The notes: a model not told the origin generated them from the sequence alone. A stretch of DNA of 64,000 bases from Rhodococcus erythropolis NBRC 15567 (GCF_001552595.1 NZ_BCRM01000007.1:62001-126000), one strand, 5' to 3'; numbered from the stretch's first letter, positions 50,932-61,751 are shown. Numbers and translations: made by a program.

Positions 50932-52872
50932 GTGAGCGCACCAACAGCACGGCCTCAACCCACGCCGCGCAAGTCAGGGACACCGAGCCCGACAACCGCG
51001 GCTGCCGCAACCCAGACGGCCAACCGTCGCCAGCTCCCGCCTGAGCGGGTAACCGGCGCGCAGTCTGTGGTTCGAGCCCTCGAAGAGCTCGAGGTCGACA
51101 CGGTATTCGGCATTCCCGGCGGTGCCGTGCTCCCGGTTTACGACCCACTCTTCGATTCGGTCAAGGTCCGCCACGTGCTCGTGCGCCACGAGCAGGGTGC
51201 AGGCCACGCTGCCACCGGTTACGCCCAGGCGACCGGCAAGGTCGGCGTCTGCATGGCTACCTCGGGTCCCGGTGCGACCAACCTGGTCACGCCACTGGCC
51301 GACGCGCAGATGGACTCCGTTCCGATCGTCGCGATCACCGGACAGGTGGCGCGCTCGCTGATCGGTACCGACGGCTTCCAGGAAGCCGACATCTCAGGCA
51401 TCACGATGCCGGTCACCAAGCACAACTTCCTGATCACCGACGCGATCGACATCCCGCGCATCATGGCCGAAGCCTTCTACCTCGCGGCCAGCGGTCGCCC
51501 CGGCGCCGTCCTGGTCGATATCCCCAAGGACATCCTGCAGTCGCAGACCACGTTCTCGTGGCCGCCGGAGATGCGTCTGCCGGGCTACCGCCCGGTCACC
51601 AAGCCGCACGGCAAGCAGGTTCGTGAAGCTGCACGTCTGATCGCCGACGCCAAGTCGCCGGTTCTGTACGTCGGTGGCGGCGTCATCAAGTCGGACTCCT
51701 CGCCGGAGCTGCTCGAATTGGCAGAGCTGACCGGTATCCCCGTCGTCACCACGCTGATGGCCCGCGGCGCGTTCCCGGACAGCCACGACCTCAACTGCGG
51801 TATGCCGGGAATGCACGGCACCGTTGCCGCAGTTGCCGCTCTGCAGCGCAGCGATCTCCTGATCACCCTCGGCGCGCGTTTCGACGACCGCGTCACCGGC
51901 CAGCTGAATTCCTTCGCGCCCGACGCCAAGGTCATCCACGCCGACATCGATCCGGCAGAGATCGGCAAGAACCGCTACGCCGACGTCCCGATCGTGGGCG
52001 ACTGCAAAGAGGTCATCACCGAACTCATCGAGGCTATCCGTGCCGACATGGCCACGGGCACCACGTTCGAACTCTCGGAATGGTGGGCGTACCTGAACGA
52101 CATCCGTCGTACCTACCCGCTGAGCTACGACCGTCCCACCGACGGTCAGCTGAGCCCGGAGTACGTCATCCAGACCGTCGGCAAGCTCGCCGGACCGGAT
52201 GCCATCTACTGCGCTGGCGTCGGCCAGCACCAGATGTGGGCCGCGCAGTTCGTCGGTTACGAGAAGCCGCGCACGTGGCTCAACTCGGGCGGGCTCGGCA
52301 CCATGGGGTACGCGGTTCCCGCAGCCATGGGTGCCAAGATGGGCATGCCCGACACCGAGGTGTGGGCGATCGACGGCGACGGCTGCTTCCAGATGACCAA
52401 TCAGGAACTCGCAACCTGCGCACTCGAAGGTATCCCGATCAAGGTTGCCCTCATCAACAACGGCAACCTCGGCATGGTGCGTCAGTGGCAGACACTCTTC
52501 TACGAAGAGCGCTACTCCAACACCAACCTCGGAACGCACGGCGCCATCCGCATCCCGGACTTCGTCAAGCTCGCAGAAGCATTGGGCTGCCACGGAATTC
52601 GTGTCGAGCGTGAAGAAGACGTCGAAGCTGCGATCCGTGAGGCGCAGTCCATCAACGACAAGCCTGTCGTGATCGACTTCATCGTCACCGCTGACGCACA
52701 GGTGTGGCCGATGGTCGCTGCCGGAACGAGCAACGACGAAATCATGGCGGCCCGGGGCATCCGGCCGCTGTTCGACGACGACGAGGCAGTTGCCGAGCCC
52801 GCCGTCATCCACGAAGCCATGTCACGCGAGCAAGCCGGACCCGCCGCGGGCACAGGGGAGGATCAGAAGTGA
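50932..52872 (+). CDS. ilvB: Acetolactate synthase, large (catalytic) subunit
   Basis: The true start is GTG 50932 after AGAGGA; an ATG at 50881 lies inside the attenuator terminator and is rejected. 646 residues. The enzyme condenses pyruvate (or pyruvate and 2-ketobutyrate) with ThDP and FAD. The N-terminal 35 residues are Pro/Thr-rich. The catalytic Glu is in [20 protein letters not shown]. The FAD domain is mid-protein. The ThDP/Mg site is [20 protein letters not shown] with NN in [13 protein letters not shown]. It overlaps ilvN by GTGA. Confidence 0.97.
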   Translation: MSAPTARPQPTPRKSGTPSPTTAAAATQTANRRQLPPERVTGAQSVVRALEELEVDTVFGIPGGAVLPVYDPLFDSVKVRHVLVRHEQGAGHAATGYAQATGKVGVCMATSGPGATNLVTPLADAQMDSVPIVAITGQVARSLIGTDGFQEADISGITMPVTKHNFLITDAIDIPRIMAEAFYLAASGRPGAVLVDIPKDILQSQTTFSWPPEMRLPGYRPVTKPHGKQVREAARLIADAKSPVLYVGGGVIKSDSSPELLELAELTGIPVVTTLMARGAFPDSHDLNCGMPGMHGTVAAVAALQRSDLLITLGARFDDRVTGQLNSFAPDAKVIHADIDPAEIGKNRYADVPIVGDCKEVITELIEAIRADMATGTTFELSEWWAYLNDIRRTYPLSYDRPTDGQLSPEYVIQTVGKLAGPDAIYCAGVGQHQMWAAQFVGYEKPRTWLNSGGLGTMGYAVPAAMGAKMGMPDTEVWAIDGDGCFQMTNQELATCALEGIPIKVALINNGNLGMVRQWQTLFYEERYSNTNLGTHGAIRIPDFVKLAEALGCHGIRVEREEDVEAAIREAQSINDKPVVIDFIVTADAQVWPMVAAGTSNDEIMAARGIRPLFDDDEAVAEPAVIHEAMSREQAGPAAGTGEDQK

Positions 52873-53372
52873 GCACCAGTCACACCCTCAGTGTTCTCGT
52901 CGAGGACAAGCCAGGCGTGCTGGCCCGCGTCTCCGCACTTTTCTCCCGCCGCGGATTCAACATCGAATCCCTTGCGGTGGGCGGAACCGAGATCCCCGAG
53001 ATCTCACGTATGACCATCGTCGTCACGGTCGACGAGTTCCCTCTCGAGCAGGTGACGAAGCAGCTCAACAAGCTGATCAACGTCATCAAGATCGTCGAGC
53101 AGGACGGTGAAGCATCCGTCGCTCGCGAGCTCGTGCTCATCAAGGTGCGCGCAGATGCAAGCGTGCGCACGCAGGTCATCGAAACGGTGAACCTGTTCCG
53201 CGCCAAGGTGATCGACGTCTCCCCGGAGTCCGTCACCATCGAGGCGACCGGTACTCGGTCCAAGCTGGATGCACTGCTGCGGATGCTTGATCCGTACGGT
53301 ATCCGGGAGATCGTTCAGTCCGGGGTCGTGGCAGTCGGTCGAGGGCCGAAGTCGATCACGGCCACCCGCTAG
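52869..53372 (+). CDS. ilvN: Acetolactate synthase, small (regulatory) subunit
   Basis: This 167-residue subunit confers valine feedback. The N-terminal ACT domain reads [20 protein letters not shown] and [20 protein letters not shown]; the C-terminal part reads [20 protein letters not shown] and [17 protein letters not shown]. The GTG start overlaps the ilvB stop, so the subunits are translationally coupled. Confidence 0.96.
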   Translation: MSTSHTLSVLVEDKPGVLARVSALFSRRGFNIESLAVGGTEIPEISRMTIVVTVDEFPLEQVTKQLNKLINVIKIVEQDGEASVARELVLIKVRADASVRTQVIETVNLFRAKVIDVSPESVTIEATGTRSKLDALLRMLDPYGIREIVQSGVVAVGRGPKSITATR

Positions 53373-53389
53373 TACTTTTAGACACGTAA

Positions 53390-54427
<1,038 letters not shown>

Positions 54428-54466
54428 TTCGTAGTTTCACGCTCCACGTCTCCACTGGCCTGATGT

Positions 54467-54495
54467 CGCGCCGGTTCAATTACGTTGAACCAGCG
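54467..54495. terminator. Hairpin after ilvC
   Basis: GCGCCGGTTCAA pairs with TTGAACCAGCGC around a short loop, about 40 nt after the ilvC stop. No T tail, so termination is only probable. A second imperfect GC-rich repeat (GCCGGAGTC / GGCTGAGTCCGG) follows. Confidence 0.55.
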
Positions 54496-54623
54496 CGGCA
54501 TTGGGCCGGAGTCGTTTTCCGGGCCGGCTGAGTCCGGATTCATATTCCATCGAGAATTCGCCCGCGAAAGTGTCCACTATGTGGTATCGCCTACCGCGTT
54601 GTGGATTCGAAGTGAGCGCGCAC

Positions 54624-54647
54624 TAAACTGTCGGTGGTTAAACCACC
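54624..54647 (+). promoter_or_regulatory. serA promoter -10 and adjoining inverted repeat
   Basis: A candidate -10 (TAAACT, 54624-54629) is followed at 54633-54647 by GGTGGTT-A-AACCACC, a perfect 7-bp inverted repeat placed at the expected transcript start. Either a repressor operator or a 5' mRNA hairpin upstream of serA. Confidence 0.5.
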
Positions 54648-54677
54648 TTCACACCCACCTAATCAGGGAGTTTGCAC

Positions 54678-56270
54678 GTGAGCCAGCCTGGCCGTCCCGT
54701 TGTTCTGATCGCCGACAAGCTCGCGCCGTCCACAGTCGAGGCGCTCGGTGACGGTGTGGAGGTGCGTTGGGTCGACGGACCCGACCGCCCGGCGCTGCTC
54801 GCCGCGGTACCCGAGGCCGACGCGATTCTCGTCCGTTCCGCCACCACCGTCGACGCCGAGGTTCTGGCCGCAGGCACCAAGCTGAAGATCATCGGCCGCG
54901 CCGGTGTCGGCCTGGACAACGTCGAGATCCCCGCAGCCACCGAGCGCGGCGTGATGGTCGTCAATGCACCGACCTCCAACATCCACTCGGCAGCCGAGCA
55001 CGCAGTTGCTCTGCTCATGTCGACCGCTCGCCAGATTCCCGCAGCAGACAAGACCCTGCGTGAGAACACCTGGAAGCGAAGCAAGTTCAACGGCGTCGAG
55101 ATCCTCGGCAAGACCGTCGGCGTTGTCGGACTCGGCCGCATCGGCCAGCTGTTCGCGCAGCGTCTCGCCGCGTTCGAAACCACCATCATCGCGTACGACC
55201 CCTACTTGCCCGCAGCTCGCGCCGCGCAGCTCGGCATCGAACTGGTCACCATCGACGAGCTCGTCGAGCGCGCCGACTTCATCTCCGTGCACCTGCCCAA
55301 GACCAAGGAAACGGCCGGCCTGATCAACGCCGAGCGTCTCGCCAAGGCCAAGGACGGCGTCATCATCGTCAACGCCGCCCGCGGTGGTCTGATCGACGAA
55401 GACGCGCTCTACGACGCACTGGTCTCCGGCAAGGTCCGCGGCGCCGGTCTCGACGTGTTCAGCACCGAGCCGTGCACCGATTCCAAGCTCTTCGAGCTCG
55501 ACAACGTCGTCGTCACCCCGCACCTCGGAGCATCGACGTCCGAGGCTCAGGACCGCGCAGGCATCGACGTGGCGAAGAGTGTTCTCCTCGCTCTGGCGGG
55601 CGAATTCGTTCCCGAGGCTGTCAACGTCTCCGGCGGCCCCGTCGGAGAAGAAGTTGCTCCGTGGCTCGAGCTGGTCCGCAAGCTCGGTCTCCTCGCTGCG
55701 ACGTTGTCGCCCGAAGCTGTGCAGACCGTGCAGGTTGTCGCCACCGGCGAGCTGTCTGCCGAAACCGTCGACATCCTCGGCCTGGCCGCACTGCGCGGCG
55801 TGTTCTCCGCCAGCAGCGACGAGGCCGTCACGTTCGTCAACGCTCCGGCACTGGCCGAGCAGCGCGGCGTGACCGTATCGGTCGAGAAGCACTCCGAGGC
55901 TCTTGCTCACCGCAGCGCGGTCGAGGTTCGCGCAGTTGCCGCGGACGGCACGGTCACGTCGGTCACGGGCGCACTCACCGGTCTGCAGCAGGTCGAGAAG
56001 ATCGTCAACATCAACGGACGCAGCTTCGACCTGCGCGCCGAGGGTCACAACATCGTCGTTCACTACAGCGATCGCCCGGGCGTTCTCGGTGTCCTCGGCA
56101 CCGTTCTCGGCAACGCGGGCGTGGACATCCTCGCCGCAGCACTGAGCCAGGATGCCGAAGGCGAAGGCGCAACGGTCATCTTGCGCGTCGATCGCGTCGT
56201 CGGAGACGCCGAGGTCGAGGCTATCGTCTCGCAGCTCGACGCTCGCGTCGCCCAGGTCGACCTTTCCTGA
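54678..56270 (+). CDS. serA: D-3-phosphoglycerate dehydrogenase
   Basis: This 530-residue long-type PGDH catalyses the first step of serine synthesis. GTG 54678 follows CAGGGAG. Domains: substrate-binding, then NAD-binding (VGVVGLGRIGQLFAQRLAAF), catalytic residues in NAARGGLIDEDALYDALVSG (Arg), DVFSTEPCTDS (Glu) and VVTPHLGASTSEAQDRAG (His). The ~140-residue ASB domain and C-terminal ACT (VHYSDRPGVLGVLGTVLGNA) give serine control, as in the mycobacterial enzyme. The 44-nt hairpin repeat lies just downstream, before leuB. Confidence 0.97.
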   Translation: MSQPGRPVVLIADKLAPSTVEALGDGVEVRWVDGPDRPALLAAVPEADAILVRSATTVDAEVLAAGTKLKIIGRAGVGLDNVEIPAATERGVMVVNAPTSNIHSAAEHAVALLMSTARQIPAADKTLRENTWKRSKFNGVEILGKTVGVVGLGRIGQLFAQRLAAFETTIIAYDPYLPAARAAQLGIELVTIDELVERADFISVHLPKTKETAGLINAERLAKAKDGVIIVNAARGGLIDEDALYDALVSGKVRGAGLDVFSTEPCTDSKLFELDNVVVTPHLGASTSEAQDRAGIDVAKSVLLALAGEFVPEAVNVSGGPVGEEVAPWLELVRKLGLLAATLSPEAVQTVQVVATGELSAETVDILGLAALRGVFSASSDEAVTFVNAPALAEQRGVTVSVEKHSEALAHRSAVEVRAVAADGTVTSVTGALTGLQQVEKIVNINGRSFDLRAEGHNIVVHYSDRPGVLGVLGTVLGNAGVDILAAALSQDAEGEGATVILRVDRVVGDAEVEAIVSQLDARVAQVDLS

Positions 56271-56279
56271 TTGTTTTTG

Positions 56280-56323
56280 CTGTGCGCCTTTATTAACCGC
56301 CCGCGGTTAATAAAGGCGCACAG
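56280..56323. repeat. 44-nt hairpin repeat, copy 3 (between serA and leuB)
   Basis: CTGTGCGCCTTTATTAACCGC and GCGGTTAATAAAGGCGCACAG pair over 21 bp around CC. It differs from copy 2 by one loop-side base (G for C), which extends the stem. A TTTTT run precedes it. It lies 9 nt after serA and 21 nt before leuB, on the same strand, so it should separate the two transcripts. Confidence 0.9.
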
Positions 56324-56344
56324 TTCTACTGAGATGAGGACTCC

Positions 56345-57358
56345 ATGAAGCTTGCGGTCATTCCGGGCGACGGAATCGGTGTCGAGGTCACAGCCGAAGC
56401 ACTCAAGGTGCTCGGCAAGTTGGTTCCGGATCTGGAAACCACCGAATACGATCTCGGTGCCCGTCGCTACAACGCCACCGGCGAGTTGCTCCCGGCGGAC
56501 GAGCTGGACCAGATCCGTCAGCACGACGCAATCCTGTTGGGCGCCATCGGTGACCCGCGGATCGTCGCCCCCGGCATCCTCGAGCGTGGTCTGCTGCTGA
56601 ACATGCGTTTCCAGCTCGATCATCACGTGAATCTTCGCCCCGCACAGCTGTACCCGGGTGCGCTGTCGCCATTGGCGGCCCAGCCGGAGATCGACTTCGT
56701 CGTGGTTCGTGAAGGCACCGAAGGCCCGTACACCGGTAACGGTGGAGCAATCCGCGTCGGCACCGATCACGAGATCGCGACCGAGGTGTCGATCAACACC
56801 TGGTTCGGCGCCGAGCGTGTTGTTCGTTATGCATTTGCGTTGGCGCAGACACGTTCCAAGCACCTCACACTGATCCACAAGACCAATGTGCTCTCCAATG
56901 CGGGCGCAATCTGGACGCGTGCGATCGAGACAGTCGGGGCCGAGTACCCGGACGTCGAGACCGCGTACTGCCACATCGACGCTGCCACCATCTACATGGT
57001 GACCGACCCGTCGCGGTTCGACGTCATCGTCACGGACAACCTGTTCGGTGACATCATCACCGACCTGGCCGGTGCCGTGACCGGTGGAATCGGTTTGGCC
57101 GCAAGCGGAAACATCGACGCGTCCGGTACCAACCCGTCGATGTTCGAGCCCGTGCACGGCAGTGCTCCGGACATCGCCGGCAAGGGAATCGCAGATCCCA
57201 CCGCCGCGATCCTCTCGGCCGCACTGCTTCTTCGCCATCTCGGACGCGAGGACGACGCCGCTCGCGTCGAGGCTGTGGTCGCTGCCGACCTGGCAACGCG
57301 CGGCGAAGGCCCCATCTCCACGACCGAGATCGGCGACCGGATCACCGCAGCGCTGTAA
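56345..57358 (+). CDS. leuB: 3-isopropylmalate dehydrogenase
   Basis: This 337-residue NAD+-dependent enzyme oxidises 3-isopropylmalate in leucine synthesis. It begins [20 protein letters not shown]. Substrate-binding arginines occur in [20 protein letters not shown] and EGPYTGNGG. The Mg2+ Asp residues are in [20 protein letters not shown], and the adenine loop is [20 protein letters not shown]. It is separate from leuC here, which is 6 kb away. Confidence 0.96.
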   Translation: MKLAVIPGDGIGVEVTAEALKVLGKLVPDLETTEYDLGARRYNATGELLPADELDQIRQHDAILLGAIGDPRIVAPGILERGLLLNMRFQLDHHVNLRPAQLYPGALSPLAAQPEIDFVVVREGTEGPYTGNGGAIRVGTDHEIATEVSINTWFGAERVVRYAFALAQTRSKHLTLIHKTNVLSNAGAIWTRAIETVGAEYPDVETAYCHIDAATIYMVTDPSRFDVIVTDNLFGDIITDLAGAVTGGIGLAASGNIDASGTNPSMFEPVHGSAPDIAGKGIADPTAAILSAALLLRHLGREDDAARVEAVVAADLATRGEGPISTTEIGDRITAAL

Positions 57359-57374
57359 GGATTTCTTTCACGAG

Positions 57375-57412
57375 ACTGACGCGCGTAAGCCTTACGGCTT
57401 GCGCGCGTCAGT
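57375..57412 (+). terminator. Terminator after leuB
   Basis: ACTGACGCGCGTAAGC (57375-57390) pairs with GCTTGCGCGCGTCAGT (57397-57412) with one wobble pair, followed by CGTTTCC. It separates leuB from the FAH-family gene. Confidence 0.85.
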
Positions 57413-57442
57413 CGTTTCCGACACCCCGATAGACTGGCCAGT

Positions 57443-58216
57443 ATGCGTCTTGGTCGAATTGCCAGTCCCGATGGTGTTGCGTTCGTCAGTATCGAAGGTG
57501 AAGAGGATGCCCTCGTCGCCAAGGAAATTGCGGAGCACCCGTTCGGGAACCCCACCTTTACCGGCCGTAGTTGGCCGCTTGCCGATGTTCGTCTGCTGGC
57601 TCCGATTCTCGCCAGCAAGGTGATCTGTATCGGCAAGAATTATGCAGATCACATCGCGGAGATGGGCGGCGAGGCGCCGGCTGATCCGGTGATCTTCCTC
57701 AAGCCCAATACGTCCATCGTCGGCCCGGGCGCCCCGATCGTCTTGCCTCCGACGTCCAACGAGGTGCATTTCGAGGGTGAACTCGCGGTGGTCATCGGTC
57801 AGCCTTGCAAAGCCGTACCCGCGGCGAAGGCGTTGAGCGTGGTCCTTGGCTACACGATCGCCAACGACGTATCGGCGCGAGATCATCAGCGTCACGACGG
57901 GCAATGGACGCGCGCGAAGGGCCACGACACCTTCTGCCCGCTCGGTCCGTGGATCGAAACCAGCCTCGATGCGTCCGACGTCGACATCAAGACCGAGGTG
58001 AACGGTCAGGTCAAGCAGGACAGCAGCACCGCCTTCCTGCTTCACGACATTCCGAAGATCATCGAGTGGATCTCGGCGGTGATGACCCTCCTGCCCGGCG
58101 ACGTCATCCTCACCGGCACCCCCGCCGGAGTCGGCCCGATCGTCGACGGCGATTCCGTGTCGGTCACGGTCTCGGGGATCGGCACGCTCACGAACCCGGT
58201 GACCGCCAAGAACTGA
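57443..58216 (+). CDS. Fumarylacetoacetate hydrolase (FAH) family protein
   Basis: This 257-residue protein consists of a short N-domain and an FAH domain: KVICIGKNYADHIAEMGGEA, PPTSNEVHFEGELAVVIGQP with the metal-binding Glu pair, GYTIANDVSARDHQRHDGQW, RAKGHDTFCPLGPWIET, and LLPGDVILTGTPAGVGPI. The family includes 2-hydroxyhepta-2,4-diene-1,7-dioate isomerases, acylpyruvases and oxaloacetate decarboxylases; the substrate here is not resolved. Position corresponds to Rv2993c, which in mycobacteria lies directly beside gltX. Confidence 0.92.
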   Translation: MRLGRIASPDGVAFVSIEGEEDALVAKEIAEHPFGNPTFTGRSWPLADVRLLAPILASKVICIGKNYADHIAEMGGEAPADPVIFLKPNTSIVGPGAPIVLPPTSNEVHFEGELAVVIGQPCKAVPAAKALSVVLGYTIANDVSARDHQRHDGQWTRAKGHDTFCPLGPWIETSLDASDVDIKTEVNGQVKQDSSTAFLLHDIPKIIEWISAVMTLLPGDVILTGTPAGVGPIVDGDSVSVTVSGIGTLTNPVTAKN

Positions 58217-58605
58217 TCTGACCCGGTTCGTCCGTCATGTGACTACGGAGGCCCCATCCCCACCGGATGGGGCCTCTGTCGTGGTGTGAGTCGAGAGGTG
58301 TCTGTCAAAGAAAAGTTGCAAGATGGTAACTAACGCTGGATGGCCGATTGGGATTGCCTTCCGGTTCGAGGTAATCAGGCCCTGGGACTGACCTGCGGGT
58401 TTCATGAGCCAGGCGAAGCTTCACCAATGACCCTCCTGGCGTTATGTCTGATTTGGTGAGGTTGGGAGGGTTCGCCTCGCGGTTTGCTGCCGCGGCTCGT
58501 AACAGACCAAATTCCCTGAAATGTAACGCTGAGCAGTAGGGTGGCCGATAACTGGATAGAAGCCGATGGGGCAATCGAGTGGATTGCGCAGAAACGTGGT
58601 GATAC
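58217..58605. other. Gene-free region between the FAH gene and alkB
   Basis: This 389-bp spacer holds the FAH-gene terminator at 58248-58276 and the probable promoter and control region of alkB. I see no convincing reading frame. A loose direct repeat (TAACGCTG followed by GGCCGAT) occurs near 58331 and near 58524; it is too imperfect to name. Confidence 0.5.
58248..58276 (+). terminator. Terminator after the FAH-family gene
   Basis: GAGGCCCCATCC and GGATGGGGCCTC are exact complements around CCACC, 32 nt after the stop codon. Confidence 0.85.
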
Positions 58606-59766
58606 ATGACGACCTTCGCGGAAGGCTCCCGGACAGCGGCAGCGCACGCGCGGAACGGGCAGCGGCCGGTGTGGCGAGACAAGAAGCGCTACCTGTGGCC
58701 ACTGGGTTTGCTGGTTCCTCTCAGTCCGTTCGCTGCGTGGTTTCTGGTCGACAAGTTCAGTCTCGGGCTCTTCTGGGCCATCGGGGCCTGGCTCATCGTG
58801 ATCGTCATTCCCCTGATCGATCTACTGGCGGGCGAGGACGGTAACAGCCCACCGGACGAAGCGATCCCTGAATTGCAAGAGGATCGTTTCTACCGCTGGT
58901 GCACGTATCTGTTCCTGCCCCTCCAATACGTCGGTCTCGTGTTCGTCGCCTGGTGCTGGGTGAATGCGCCGATGGCGGCGGGGGAGAAGTTCGCGCTCGC
59001 GATGACTGCCGGCGTGGTTGCCGGTGTTGGGATCAACGCGGCGCATGAATTGGGGCACAAGAGCGAAAAGCTCGAGAAGTGGCTCGCGAAAGTAGCGCTG
59101 GCACAGTCCTTCTACGGCCATTTCTACGTCGAGCACAACCATGGTCACCACGTCCGTGTCGCGACGCCGGAGGATCCGGCCAGTTCGCGATACAAGGAAA
59201 ACTTCTGGTTCTTCTTGCCGCGCAGTGTCATCGGCGGCCTGCGCTCGGGATGGCGGATCGAAAGCGCTCGCCTGCAGCGTCAAGGCAGACGGACCTGGAG
59301 TTACCGCAACAACATCCTGAACGCGTGGGCGATGAGTGTGGTTCTGTTCGGGAGTCTGATCGCCGCATTCGGGTGGGAAATCGCACCGTGGCTGGCCGTT
59401 CAGGCGATCGCCGGATTCACGTTCCTCGAGACCGCCAACTATCTCGAGCACTACGGCTTGCTACGTGCGAAGCGGCCTGACGGCTCGTACGTTCGCTGCT
59501 CGCCCGAGGACAGCTGGAACAGCGACCACGTCGTCAGCAATCTGTTCCTCTATCAACTTCAGCGTCACAGTGACCATCACGCGAATCCGCGTCTGCGGTA
59601 CCAGAGCCTGCGCAGTGCGGCCGAAGCGCCGCAACTTCCAGCGGGTTACGCGGTCATGATCGTGTGCGCGTGGGTGCCGCCGCTGTGGCGAAAGGTCATG
59701 GACAAGCGACTACTCGCCTACTACGACGGTGACATGACACGTATCAACGTCTTGCCGGGTAAGTGA
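58606..59766 (+). CDS. alkB: Alkane 1-monooxygenase (AlkB, non-haem diiron, membrane)
   Basis: This 386-residue integral membrane hydroxylase attacks the terminal carbon of alkanes. Six membrane spans are indicated (ATG 58606). All histidine clusters of the family are present: NAAHELGHKS, VEHNHGHHVRVATPEDPASS, the NYLEHYGLLRAKRPDG signature and LQRHSDHHANPRLRYQ. No rubredoxin gene follows, unlike R. erythropolis alkB1 and alkB2; this resembles the orphan alkB3/alkB4 type, which must take electrons from rubredoxins made elsewhere. The gene splits an FAH-gltX pair that is adjacent in mycobacteria. Confidence 0.95.
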   Translation: MTTFAEGSRTAAAHARNGQRPVWRDKKRYLWPLGLLVPLSPFAAWFLVDKFSLGLFWAIGAWLIVIVIPLIDLLAGEDGNSPPDEAIPELQEDRFYRWCTYLFLPLQYVGLVFVAWCWVNAPMAAGEKFALAMTAGVVAGVGINAAHELGHKSEKLEKWLAKVALAQSFYGHFYVEHNHGHHVRVATPEDPASSRYKENFWFFLPRSVIGGLRSGWRIESARLQRQGRRTWSYRNNILNAWAMSVVLFGSLIAAFGWEIAPWLAVQAIAGFTFLETANYLEHYGLLRAKRPDGSYVRCSPEDSWNSDHVVSNLFLYQLQRHSDHHANPRLRYQSLRSAAEAPQLPAGYAVMIVCAWVPPLWRKVMDKRLLAYYDGDMTRINVLPGK

Positions 59767-59839
59767 TCGGCGGGATGGAGGAAGCGCTGCGGGACTAACC
59801 TGTAGTACGACCATCCATCATCGCCGAGCCAAGTGAGCC

Positions 59840-61315
59840 ATGACCAACAGCGAAGTACGCGTCCGTTTCTGTCCGTCACCCACCGGAACCCCGCACGTAG
59901 GTTTGGTGCGCACCGCCTTGTTCAACTGGGCATTCGCACGACACCACGGCGGCACGTTCGTGTTCCGTATCGAAGACACCGATGCGCAGCGCGACAGTGA
60001 AGAGTCCTACCAGGCCATCCTCGACGCCCTCCGCTGGTTGGGGCTCAATTGGGACGAGGGCCCGGAGGTCGGTGGGCCGCACGCACCGTATCGCCAGTCC
60101 GAGCGTCGCGACCTGCATCTCGACGTCGTTGCCAAGTTGCTGGCCGCGGGCGAGGCCTACGAGTCCTACTCGACCAACGAAGAAGTGGAAGCGCGACACA
60201 AGGCGGCCGGACGCGACCCGAAGCTCGGATACGACAACTTCGATCGCGACCTCAGCGACGAGCAGCGCGCTGCCTACGTCGCCGAGGGTCGCAAGCCGGT
60301 CGTCCGCCTCCGGATGCCCGATCACGACCTGACGTGGAACGACCTGGTTCGCGGCGAGACCACGTTCAAGGCAGGCACCGTTCCGGACTTCGCGTTGACT
60401 CGCGGGAACGGTATTCCGCTGTACACGCTGGTCAACCCCGTCGACGACGCGTTGATGAAGATCACCCACGTACTGCGCGGTGAGGACCTGCTGTCCTCGA
60501 CCCCGCGTCAGCTCGCGTTGTACGAGGCTTTGATCCGCATCGGTGTCGCCGATTTCACACCGTCGTTCGGGCACCTGCCGTTCGTGATGGGTCAGGGCAA
60601 CAAGAAGCTTTCCAAGCGCGATCCCGAGTCCAACCTCTTCATTCACCGCGATCGGGGCTTCATTCCCGAGGGACTGCTGAACTACTTGGCTCTGCTCGGG
60701 TGGAGCATTGCCGACGATCACGATGTCTTCTCACTCGACGAGATGGTTGCGGCCTTCGACGTTTCGAAGGTCAACTCCAACCCTGCCCGCTTCGACCAGA
60801 AAAAGGCCGACGCGATCAATGCCGAGCACATTCGCTTGCTCCAGCCGGCCGACTTCGCGGCCCGCCTGAAGTCGTTCCTGGTGGAGCACGGCCACATCAG
60901 CGCCGACGTCGATGAAGCCACGTTCACTGTTGCGGCGGACCTCGTGCAGACGCGCATCGTCGTCCTGTCCGACGCGTGGGATCTGCTGAAGTTCCTGTTC
61001 GTCGACGAGGCGTCGTTTGCTCTCGATCCGGCCGCGGCGGCAAAGAACCTGAAGGAAGACGCTGGTCCGGTTCTGGATGCGTCTCTTGCGGCACTCGAGG
61101 CAACCTCGGAGTGGACTGCGGCCAGTATCGAGGAAGCACTCAAGAAGGCCCTCATCGAGGATCTGGAGCTCAAACCGCGTAAGGCCTTCGCTCCGGTTCG
61201 GGTCGCGATCACCGGCTCTCACATCAGCCCTCCGCTGTACGAGTCGATGGAATTGCTCGGTCGTGAGGTCTCGATTGCTCGGTTGCGCGCCGGTAGGGCA
61301 GCGGTAACTGCCTAG
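59840..61315 (+). CDS. gltX: Glutamyl-tRNA synthetase
   Basis: This 491-residue class I synthetase has the HIGH-like motif in [20 protein letters not shown] and KMSKS-like in [20 protein letters not shown]. The C-terminal helical anticodon domain is complete. As GatCAB is encoded in the same window, and no glutaminyl-tRNA synthetase is seen here, the enzyme is probably non-discriminating and charges both tRNA(Glu) and tRNA(Gln). Both such tRNA genes follow directly. Confidence 0.96.
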   Translation: MTNSEVRVRFCPSPTGTPHVGLVRTALFNWAFARHHGGTFVFRIEDTDAQRDSEESYQAILDALRWLGLNWDEGPEVGGPHAPYRQSERRDLHLDVVAKLLAAGEAYESYSTNEEVEARHKAAGRDPKLGYDNFDRDLSDEQRAAYVAEGRKPVVRLRMPDHDLTWNDLVRGETTFKAGTVPDFALTRGNGIPLYTLVNPVDDALMKITHVLRGEDLLSSTPRQLALYEALIRIGVADFTPSFGHLPFVMGQGNKKLSKRDPESNLFIHRDRGFIPEGLLNYLALLGWSIADDHDVFSLDEMVAAFDVSKVNSNPARFDQKKADAINAEHIRLLQPADFAARLKSFLVEHGHISADVDEATFTVAADLVQTRIVVLSDAWDLLKFLFVDEASFALDPAAAAKNLKEDAGPVLDASLAALEATSEWTAASIEEALKKALIEDLELKPRKAFAPVRVAITGSHISPPLYESMELLGREVSIARLRAGRAAVTA

Positions 61316-61327
61316 ATCGGACTGTCT

Positions 61328-61414
61328 TCCGGCCGAAAATGAAGCAAAAACCTTCCGTGACCATACGATTTGGTATTTGGGGCAGGGGTACTGGTAATCT
61401 TCTTTTCGGCCGGA
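61328..61414. repeat. 12-bp inverted repeat flanking the tRNA promoter region
   Basis: TCCGGCCGAAAA (61328-61339) and TTTTCGGCCGGA (61403-61414) are exact complements 63 nt apart, just after gltX. They could pair in the gltX 3' end as a long hairpin, or mark a control region for the tRNA genes. Confidence 0.5.
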
Positions 61415-61471
61415 GACGAGCCGCCGAGCACAACAGCGAAGCGGATCGGGCAAGGCTGGTGAGCAAGACCT

Positions 61472-61543
61472 TGGGGTATGGTGTAATTGGCAACACAGCG
61501 GTTTCTGGTACCGCCATTCTAGGTTCGAGTCCTGGTACCCCAG
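61472..61543 (+). tRNA. tRNA-Gln (anticodon CTG)
   Basis: The 72-nt cloverleaf closes fully: acceptor TGGGGTA/TACCCCA, D-arm around GTGTAATTGGCAACAC, anticodon stem GCGGT/ACCGC with loop TTCTGGT (CTG), and T-arm TAGG-TTCGAGTC-CTGG, discriminator G. CCA is not encoded. It lies 156 nt after gltX. Confidence 0.95.
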
Positions 61544-61638
61544 CGGAAATCCGGTCGATTTTGTGGCCGGACTCAGACAAGCTAAGCTTGCTGAGCATCC
61601 AAGAGCAAGACTGAATACCACGTTTAAAAGCGTGTCCT

Positions 61639-61711
61639 GGCCCCGTCGTCTAGCGGCCTAGGACGCCGCCCTCTCAAGGCGGTAGCGCGGGTTCGAATCC
61701 CGTCGGGGCTA
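61639..61711 (+). tRNA. tRNA-Glu (anticodon CTC)
   Basis: The 73-nt tRNA has acceptor GGCCCCG/CGGGGCT (with a G-U first pair), D-arm with TAGCGGCCTA, anticodon stem CCGCC/GGCGG with loop CTCTCAA (CTC), and T-arm CGGG-TTCGAATC-CCGT, discriminator A. CCA is not encoded. It lies 95 nt after tRNA-Gln, probably one transcript. Confidence 0.96.
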
Positions 61712-61718
61712 CAAAGGA

Positions 61719-61751
61719 AAGACCCTCCGATCATTGATCGGAGGGTCTTTT
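61719..61751 (+). terminator. Terminator after the tRNA genes
   Basis: AAGACCCTCCGATCA pairs with TGATCGGAGGGTCTT around one T, ending in TTTTC, 8 nt beyond tRNA-Glu. Confidence 0.9.
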
